A stretch of 8,631 nucleotides of DNA. Origin: Anaerolineaceae bacterium. Lineage in GTDB: Bacteria; Chloroflexota; Anaerolineae; Anaerolineales; Anaerolineaceae. Below the pieces are notes generated by a model. It worked only from the letters and a program-made list of their open reading frames with translations. It was not told where the DNA came from and searched no databases. The translations under genes and the position numbers were made by a program. The stretch is taken from NCBI GenBank assembly GCA_003542325.1, contig DPKV01000057.1:1-8631 (forward strand). Direction: 5' to 3'. Each line of letters starts with the position of its first letter. Position 1 is the first letter of the stretch. Below, one piece after another: positions 5,934 through 8,631 of this stretch.

Positions 5934-6497
5934 TCATCCCACTTCCGGGATGATGATCCCATAGGTATCGTCCAGCCGCCGATAGAGAACGTTTATCGCA
6001 CTCGTATTGGCATTATAGAAAATAAAGAAGTTTTCATGCCCCAGCAATTTCATCTGTTCCAATGCTTCCAGCTCATCCATCGGGACAAGGGTGAATCTTT
6101 TTCGCCGGGCGATCACCGGCTCTGTTTCCTCTTCATATTCGACACTTGACGTGCTGATCGCTTCCGCAATGGATTGACCATCTCCTCGGCCTCGATCTCG
6201 CTTACCTTTGAACCGCCGGATTTGACGTTTCATTTTATCAAGAGCAGCATCTATGGCTGAGAATATATTATCGGAACGTTCCTCTGACCGCAGGATGAAT
6301 CCCTTCCCGCGCAGGGTTAACTGGGCAACGTGTCGATCATTTGCATTTCTGGCCGTCTTTGTGTGGGACAAGTCCACCCGGCATTCATCCACTTCGTCCA
6401 GAAATTTCTCAAGCTTGTCAACTTTCTTTACCACGTAATCATTTAATCGATCGGTTAGTTCCAGATTCTTGGTGAAAATATCAATCTTGACAGTCAT
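5934..6497 (-). CDS. hpf: Ribosome hibernation-promoting factor, long form
   Basis: Binds the small ribosomal subunit in stationary phase or stress and dimerises ribosomes into inactive 100S particles. 187 aa, typical of the long form. The N-terminal S30AE/YfiA domain is at about 1-100 (KIDIFTKNLELTDRLNDYVVKK start; basic stretch KRQIRRFKGKRDRGRG at 90-105), followed by an acidic linker. The C-terminal dimerisation domain is at about 130-187 (RRKRFTLVPMDELEALEQM, LLGHENFFIFYN, NVLYRRLDDTYGII). The final motif has DD where DG is more usual. ATG 6497 is preferred over the upstream ATG 6509: GGAGG at 6503-6507 sits 5 nt ahead of it and actually overlaps the upstream ATG. It is the last gene of a minus-strand operon after comF and ends at a strong terminator. 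Confidence 0.95.
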   Translation of the reverse strand: MTVKIDIFTKNLELTDRLNDYVVKKVDKLEKFLDEVDECRVDLSHTKTARNANDRHVAQLTLRGKGFILRSEERSDNIFSAIDAALDKMKRQIRRFKGKRDRGRGDGQSIAEAISTSSVEYEEETEPVIARRKRFTLVPMDELEALEQMKLLGHENFFIFYNANTSAINVLYRRLDDTYGIIIPEVG

Positions 6498-6502
6498 TTT
6501 GG

Positions 6503-6507
6503 CCTCC
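6503..6507 (-). promoter_or_regulatory. Shine-Dalgarno deciding the hpf start
   Basis: GGAGG on the minus strand is placed 5 nt before ATG 6497. It overlaps the alternative ATG at 6509, which would add four residues (MEAK). The overlap argues for initiation at 6497. Confidence 0.75.
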
Positions 6508-6528
6508 ATTTCAGGTTGGTTAAGTTGA

Positions 6529-7284
6529 TTATACTTGATCGATATTCAAAAATTCATTAACATCAGTATGGATCGGTCTTGAAAGGGTCAGACAATAAAC
6601 AGACGTGGCGCCAGCTTGTTTCAAGGCTCGTGTCGATTCCTCAAGCGTTGACCCGGTCGTGGTCACATCATCGATCAGCAGGATTTTCTGCCCGGAAACC
6701 AAGTCCGGCACAGCGGTAAAAGCGCCGGCCACATTTAGTTTACGCTCCTCGACAGTTAACGATACCTGGGATTTTGTATTCCGCGTCCGTGCCAGGCAAA
6801 GGGGCTGGTAACGCCATCCAAGCTTCAAAGCCACCGGACGCGCCAGCAATGCAGACTGGTTATATCCGCGTTCGAACTCTCGATCGGGGCTTAATGGGAC
6901 CGGGACCACGAAGTCCGCTTCCCAGCCCTGCTGCCGGATCAATTCCACCAGTGGAGCAGAAAAATACTCTCCGAGGCTCTGATTGTTTCTGTACTTTAAA
7001 TCATGAATGCAATCCCGGATCACACCCCCATAGCGGGTCAGGCTGCGTAACGCGTCATAAGGCGGTTGAAAACCTTTGCAGTTCTGACAAACCTGCTCTT
7101 TCCCGGTGAGTGGAAGTCCGCAAACAGCACACACTTTACCGGAAATAAAGTGAATTGATTCCTGGCATTTAACACATAAACGATAACCCGGCTCACCACA
7201 TCCTGCACATTCAGGGGGATAAATCCAATCCAGTGCAGTCCAAAATCCCTGATAGATTACTGCTGCAAAGTGAGTATTCGCCAA
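6529..7284 (-). CDS. comF: ComF/GntX family phosphoribosyltransferase-like protein
   Basis: A 251-aa ComFC-type protein linked in other bacteria to uptake and processing of transforming DNA. Two zinc-finger-like cysteine groups lie at the N-terminus: C26/C29/C37/C40 and C52/C55/C66/C69. The type I phosphoribosyltransferase fold follows, with PVPLSPDREFERGYNQ at 128-143, the conserved EERKLNVAGAF at 179-189, and the PRPP-binding loop ILLIDDVTTTGST at 201-213. The start appears to be TTG at 7284: no in-frame ATG occurs before the first cysteines, and AGGCG lies 7 nt upstream. The non-AUG start may keep expression low. It follows the pilin-like gene by 34 bp and precedes hpf by 31 bp on the same strand, with no terminator between, so all three are probably co-transcribed. 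Confidence 0.88.
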   Translation of the reverse strand: MANTHFAAVIYQGFWTALDWIYPPECAGCGEPGYRLCVKCQESIHFISGKVCAVCGLPLTGKEQVCQNCKGFQPPYDALRSLTRYGGVIRDCIHDLKYRNNQSLGEYFSAPLVELIRQQGWEADFVVPVPLSPDREFERGYNQSALLARPVALKLGWRYQPLCLARTRNTKSQVSLTVEERKLNVAGAFTAVPDLVSGQKILLIDDVTTTGSTLEESTRALKQAGATSVYCLTLSRPIHTDVNEFLNIDQV

Positions 7285-7318
7285 AGGTTATCGCCTGTTA
7301 TAAATGTTGACCAATATT

Positions 7319-7471
7319 CTATTCTTGAATCGATTGTAACATTCCTTGCCATAAATTTACCAGGGCTGGTTCGAGAAGTAAAAAGACCGTGACAAGGACC
7401 ATCAGGATCAAAACCGCGATGAGGATCCACTCAATCAAACCCACACCGCGTTCTGCTGGTAATTTCGCCAT
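7319..7471 (-). CDS. Flp-like type IVb minipilin, 50 aa
   Basis: A small gene encoding MAKLPAERG, then VGLIEW, then a strongly hydrophobic stretch (residues 16-33), then a short amphipathic tail (EPALVNLWQGMLQSIQE). The pattern fits a class III prepilin signal: cleavage after G9 would leave Glu at mature position 5 (E14), as prepilin peptidases require. The layout matches short Flp pilins of Chloroflexota, which often read G-x-G-L-V-E-Y followed by about 20 hydrophobic residues and a G/E-P turn. A perfect AGGAGG (7476-7481) lies 4 nt before the ATG. It heads the minus-strand unit that continues into comF, so a role in a surface pilus or DNA uptake is reasonable but inferred. No other tad/pil genes are visible. 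A single-pass membrane peptide of another kind is the alternative. Confidence 0.75.
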   Translation of the reverse strand: MAKLPAERGVGLIEWILIAVLILMVLVTVFLLLEPALVNLWQGMLQSIQE

Positions 7472-7475
7472 AAAA

Positions 7476-7481
7476 CCTCCT
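7476..7481 (-). promoter_or_regulatory. Perfect Shine-Dalgarno of the minipilin gene
   Basis: AGGAGG on the minus strand lies 4 nt before ATG 7471. This is the strongest ribosome-binding site in the window and the main support that this very short reading frame is translated. Confidence 0.75.
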
Positions 7482-7495
7482 GTTTTCTTTCTCAA

Positions 7496-7511
7496 TTGTA
7501 TTATAGTACAA
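7496..7511 (-). promoter_or_regulatory. Probable -10 box inside a palindrome, minipilin-comF-hpf operon
   Basis: On the minus strand TTGTACTATAATACAA contains a perfect TATAAT (7505-7500), 28 nt before the minipilin start codon. The 16 bp form a palindrome with one mismatched pair (7501/7506), so an operator overlapping the -10 is possible. No good -35 is found at 16-18 bp (TATAAA at 17 bp), so initiation may need an activator. Confidence 0.45.
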
Positions 7512-7572
7512 CCTAAAGATACTTTATAATTACCTTACTTTTCAACCGGCAGTAAATTCCTAATATTATCTA

Positions 7573-7601
7573 TTGCTTAGCTATTTTGAAATTTGTATAA
7601 T
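7573..7601 (+). promoter_or_regulatory. Sigma-70-type promoter for the 175-aa/SPFH operon
   Basis: TTGCTT (7573-7578) and TATAAT (7596-7601) are separated by exactly 17 bp, in an AT-rich stretch between divergent genes. The -10 is perfect and the -35 matches four of six positions of TTGACA. It predicts a 5' leader of about 55 nt before ATG 7664. Confidence 0.65.
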
Positions 7602-7654
7602 AATATCAAAAGTAAATAAGGGTAAACACCCAAAAATTGTCCAAAATAAATAAT

Positions 7655-7659
7655 GGAGG
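7655..7659 (+). promoter_or_regulatory. Shine-Dalgarno deciding the start of the 175-aa gene
   Basis: GGAGG precedes ATG 7664 by 4 nt. The reading frame is open upstream to a TTG at 7637, but that codon has no Shine-Dalgarno, and the nine extra residues simply translate this ribosome-binding site. Confidence 0.8.
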
Positions 7660-7663
7660 AAGC

Positions 7664-8191
7664 ATGAGTGACATATTAAGCAAAGTAACAGGGCAGCAGG
7701 ATTGGTTCAAGAAGATACTTGCCAAAATCCCTGGATTCAAAGGATACATCGAGCGCGGAGATCGCCGGATGTCCGACAAACTCCTAAGAGAGAATGTCGC
7801 CAGTACATTTGAGACCCTCTATGCACGTGTCTCTGGTCTTCAGGTGGAACTGATCGGCCAGGGCGGGATTGCCTACATTGACGATCTTGAAGCCGGCGCG
7901 TTAAAGTTGCGTCAATTCATTGATCGAGTAAAGACAGCCTCCTATGGTTATGCCGGCATCTTTGATGCCATCAAAATCAAGGAAGAGGAACTTGACCGGG
8001 TCTATCAGTATGATTATGCCCTGCTTGCCATGGCTGACGAAGTCAGTTCGGCAATTGATAATGTCGAGACGTCCATCGGTACCGAAGGCCTGGAAGCTGC
8101 CATCCGGCACCTGACCAGTGTCAGCCAGCAGTGTGTCGATGCCTTCAACAAACGCTCTGAAGTGATGAAGGGCATCGCCCCGGAAGCCTAG
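7664..8191 (+). CDS. Uncharacterised helical protein, partner gene of the SPFH protein
   Basis: 175 aa, no recognised family. It has no signal peptide or membrane segment and no cysteine cluster, and looks almost entirely alpha-helical and cytoplasmic. Visible segments are an amphipathic basic N-terminus (DWFKKILAKIPGFKGYIERGDRR at 13-35) that could touch a membrane or a partner. A middle region follows with GQGGIAYIDDLEAGALKLRQFIDRVKTASYGYAGIFDAIKI (65-105), whose glycine and aromatic residues look like a conserved core. The final helices at about 106-168 are acidic and heptad-like (EEELDRVYQYDYALLAMADEVSSAIDNVE). It has its own promoter and strong ribosome-binding site and lies 52 bp upstream of the YdjI-like gene in the same direction. 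Like the PspA-YdjGHI system of Bacillus, the pair may work in membrane stress; this is inference from context only. Confidence 0.7.
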   Translation: MSDILSKVTGQQDWFKKILAKIPGFKGYIERGDRRMSDKLLRENVASTFETLYARVSGLQVELIGQGGIAYIDDLEAGALKLRQFIDRVKTASYGYAGIFDAIKIKEEELDRVYQYDYALLAMADEVSSAIDNVETSIGTEGLEAAIRHLTSVSQQCVDAFNKRSEVMKGIAPEA

Positions 8192-8243
8192 ATTAGCGGT
8201 CATTCTGAATGAATAGTTCAAGTAGAAAATGGAGTGAATTGAT

Positions 8244-8631
8244 ATGGCTAGAATTTTTGATGTAGTTGAATATCCCCAGGAGATGTCTGAAGAGATCGTT
8301 CACCGATTTCCGGAAAGCGGTCCTGCCGACCTGCGAATCGGTTCCCAGATTATCGTCCGTGAGTCCCAGAATGTGGTCTTCTTCCGTGACGGTCGCGCGC
8401 TCGACGTCTTAGGGCCCGGGCGTCACACCATCACCACAGCCAACATCCCCTATGTGATTGATTTCATCGGGAAGGCCTTTGGTGACCGGACGCCCTTTAC
8501 AGCCGAAGTCTACTATGTGTCCATGAAGGACTTCGCCGATCGAAAATGGGGCACCCCCCAACCCATCATCGTCCGAAATACCGGCGTTGGTCTGGGTATC
8601 GCCCTACTGCAAGGGTTTGGCACCTATAGTT
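8244..8631 (+). CDS. YdjI-like SPFH/virion-core-like protein, partial (3' end outside the window)
   Basis: The first 129 codons are present and the frame is open to the window edge. The N-terminus matches SPFH (Band 7) proteins of the YdjI/'virion core protein' type. It shows DLRIGSQIIVRESQNVVFFRDG at 29-50, LGPGRHTITTANIPY at 56-70, TPFTAEVYYVSMKDF at 83-97 and KWGTPQPIIVRNTGVGLGIALLQGFGTY from 101. In B. subtilis YdjI belongs to the operon of the phage-shock protein PspA and helps organise it at the membrane. Members often end in a zinc ribbon, which would lie beyond the window. ATG 8244 is chosen with GGAG at 8231-8234. It is probably co-transcribed with the preceding 175-aa gene. Confidence 0.85.
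   Translation, partial: MARIFDVVEYPQEMSEEIVHRFPESGPADLRIGSQIIVRESQNVVFFRDGRALDVLGPGRHTITTANIPYVIDFIGKAFGDRTPFTAEVYYVSMKDFADRKWGTPQPIIVRNTGVGLGIALLQGFGTYS

Overview
The window looks like chromosomal DNA from a Chloroflexota bacterium, probably class Anaerolineae. This is inferred from gene types: a Flp-like minipilin with the G-x-G-L-[IV]-E-[WY] N-terminus common in that group, a thioredoxin-like protein paired with an Lgt-like membrane domain, a long-form ribosome hibernation factor next to comF, and a YdjI-type SPFH protein next to an uncharacterised helical protein. No rRNA or other phylogenetic marker is present. There is no mobile element, CRISPR array, tRNA or rRNA gene.

Layout. (1) Positions 61-2625, plus strand: a Fur-like palindrome, then a tightly packed operon. 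It encodes a membrane-anchored TlpA/ResA-type thioredoxin, a fusion of a degenerate Lgt-like membrane domain with HPPK (FolK), and a short-chain reductase with the Asp/Tyr/Lys active site of pteridine reductase (PTR1/FolM). (2) Positions 2632-4766, minus strand: a GT4 glycosyltransferase followed 2 nt later by a second short-chain reductase that resembles dihydropteridine reductase (QDPR). (3) Positions 4821-5177, plus: folB. (4) Positions 5174-5812, minus: folE, whose stop codon overlaps that of folB tail to tail. (5) Positions 5875-7471, minus: a 50-residue Flp-like pilin gene, comF, long hpf, and a strong Rho-independent terminator. (6) Positions 7573-8631, plus: a promoter, an uncharacterised 175-residue helical protein, and the start of a YdjI-like SPFH protein cut by the window edge.

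How the genes fit together. FolE makes dihydroneopterin triphosphate from GTP. FolB converts dihydroneopterin to 6-hydroxymethyl-dihydropterin, or epimerises it to monapterin. The FolK domain activates the hydroxymethyl pterin for folate synthesis. The two reductases carry active-site substitutions typical of pterin reductases: Asp at the Ser position in one, Ala in the other. They would suit making a tetrahydropterin and recycling its quinonoid dihydro form. The glycosyltransferase translated with the QDPR-like gene raises the possibility of a glycosylated tetrahydropterin cofactor. That is inference: no pterin-dependent hydroxylase, folP, folC or DHFR is visible here. The rest of the window (pilin/ComF/HPF and the SPFH pair) looks like cell-surface, DNA-uptake and stress housekeeping unrelated to pterins.
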